Source: Lachnoclostridium sp.
Lineage (GTDB): Bacteria > Bacillota > Clostridia > Lachnospirales > Lachnospiraceae
Length of the DNA stretch: 49,877 nucleotides
Direction: 5' to 3'
Assembly (NCBI GenBank): GCA_023664665.1
Contig: JAMPEY010000008.1
Location: 1 to 49,877 of the forward strand
Shown here: piece after piece, positions 49,455 to 49,877 of the stretch
How the letters are laid out: every line of letters begins with the position of its first letter
Position numbering within the stretch: the stretch's first letter is position 1
Translations under genes and position numbers: made by a program
Notes under the pieces: generated by a model
What the model was told of the DNA's origin: nothing
Seen by the model: only the letters and a program-made list of their open reading frames with translations
Database searches by the model: none

Positions 49455-49877
49455 TTATACCCCATCCTTCACCCACATCTGGGACACGAGCCTGTTTACG
49501 GTATCATCCTCCGCCTCCACGGCGTCCTGCCATAACATGCCCGATTCTGCCTCGAAGGACGCCATCTCCTGAATCAGACGGTCTATCTGCTCATGCGCCA
49601 GAGAATAACCGTCCCCTGACCGGATGCTCTCTACATGATAGGCATCCTCATAATACCAGTTCCTGATTGTGACGGAATCATCCGTTCCCAGAACGGCGAT
49701 TAAGAGGTCTGCTCCTGCCCTCGTGAACTGCAGGCGTTTTGCTTCCACATCCATGCATAAGATATCCGTATTATCGGGTGATGTATCATATTCACTGATG
49801 GTATCCCTGCCATCTCCACGGCCAAAGAAGTAGGTGTCGTTACCCGTTCCTCCTTCCAGCCAGTCGTTCCCCTTCCC
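49455..49877 (-). CDS. RTX calcium-binding secreted protein, C-terminal part (cut by window edge)
   Basis: The last 140 residues only. They begin inside an RTX nonapeptide block (GKGNDWLEGGTGNDTYFFG then RGDGRDTISEYD), the GGxGxDxUx pattern that folds into calcium-bound beta rolls. A hemolysin-type calcium-binding-related segment follows (DLLIAVLGTDDSVTIRNWYYEDAYHVESIRSGDGYSL). The last ~50 residues are amphipathic and Cys-free, as expected of the uncleaved C-terminal type I secretion signal. The stop lies 40 nt before the HlyB-like start, so they are one operon. The N-terminal effector, enzyme or toxin part lies beyond the right edge. Confidence 0.88.
   Translation of the reverse strand, partial: GKGNDWLEGGTGNDTYFFGRGDGRDTISEYDTSPDNTDILCMDVEAKRLQFTRAGADLLIAVLGTDDSVTIRNWYYEDAYHVESIRSGDGYSLAHEQIDRLIQEMASFEAESGMLWQDAVEAEDDTVNRLVSQMWVKDGV

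Overview
The window looks like a low-to-mid GC Gram-positive anaerobe of the Clostridia, most likely a Lachnospiraceae gut bacterium. That is an inference from gene content: DUF3021 and DUF3877 proteins, a Csp-like subtilase, a split HMA/P-type ATPase, LCP and MoxR/DUF58 modules, strong AGGAGG ribosome sites and TTGnnn-17-TATAAT promoters. Almost all genes lie on the minus strand. No rRNA, tRNA or CRISPR array was seen.

The first 10.4 kb is accessory DNA. It holds an antitoxin-like gene at the left edge, a LytTR/DUF3021/membrane-hydrolase operon, a RelB/DinJ antitoxin with a broken ParE/RelE-type toxin abutting a decayed membrane-protein gene, an IS200/IS605 remnant, an orphan lipoprotein joining a solute-binding domain to a 5'-nucleotidase-C-like domain, a PD-(D/E)XK-like small protein, an AAA/DUF4143 ATPase bracketed by four copies of one ~20-bp motif, and a C5-cytosine restriction-modification pair with a small partner gene. 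Next comes a three-gene sugar-modification cassette (acyltransferase, MaoC hydratase, DegT/PseC-type aminotransferase).

From 12.7 to 26.3 kb runs a long minus-strand gene train: coiled-coil protein, exported membrane protein, ABC ATPase and permease, DUF4175-like low-complexity membrane protein, MoxR ATPase, DUF58 protein, a 1486-residue protein with three VWA domains, and a CDF metal transporter. Several genes overlap by 4-17 nt. From 26.4 to 31.8 kb is a probable metal-induced operon (HMA protein, Zn/Cd P-type ATPase, DUF3877, subtilase, PAS protein) with tandem ArsR/SmtB-like operators on its promoter and a terminator at its end. A divergent ClpX paralogue lies upstream.

From 33.4 to 44.8 kb are envelope and polysaccharide genes: HtrA protease, GlmS, rhamnosyltransferase-like GT2, LCP ligase, polyprenyl-phosphate sugar transferase, two more GT2 enzymes and a phosphohexomutase.

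The most striking system is at the right end. An RTX calcium-binding protein (C-terminal part only, cut by the window edge) is followed by a HlyB-type ABC transporter with a catalytically dead C39-like domain, a HlyD adaptor, and a short exported protein with two TolC-like alpha-helical repeats but apparently no room for an outer-membrane beta barrel. This reads as a complete type I secretion cassette, apparently remodelled for a single-membrane cell wall. Intergenic palindromic units (27.1 and 41.4 kb) are a second class of unexplained structure.
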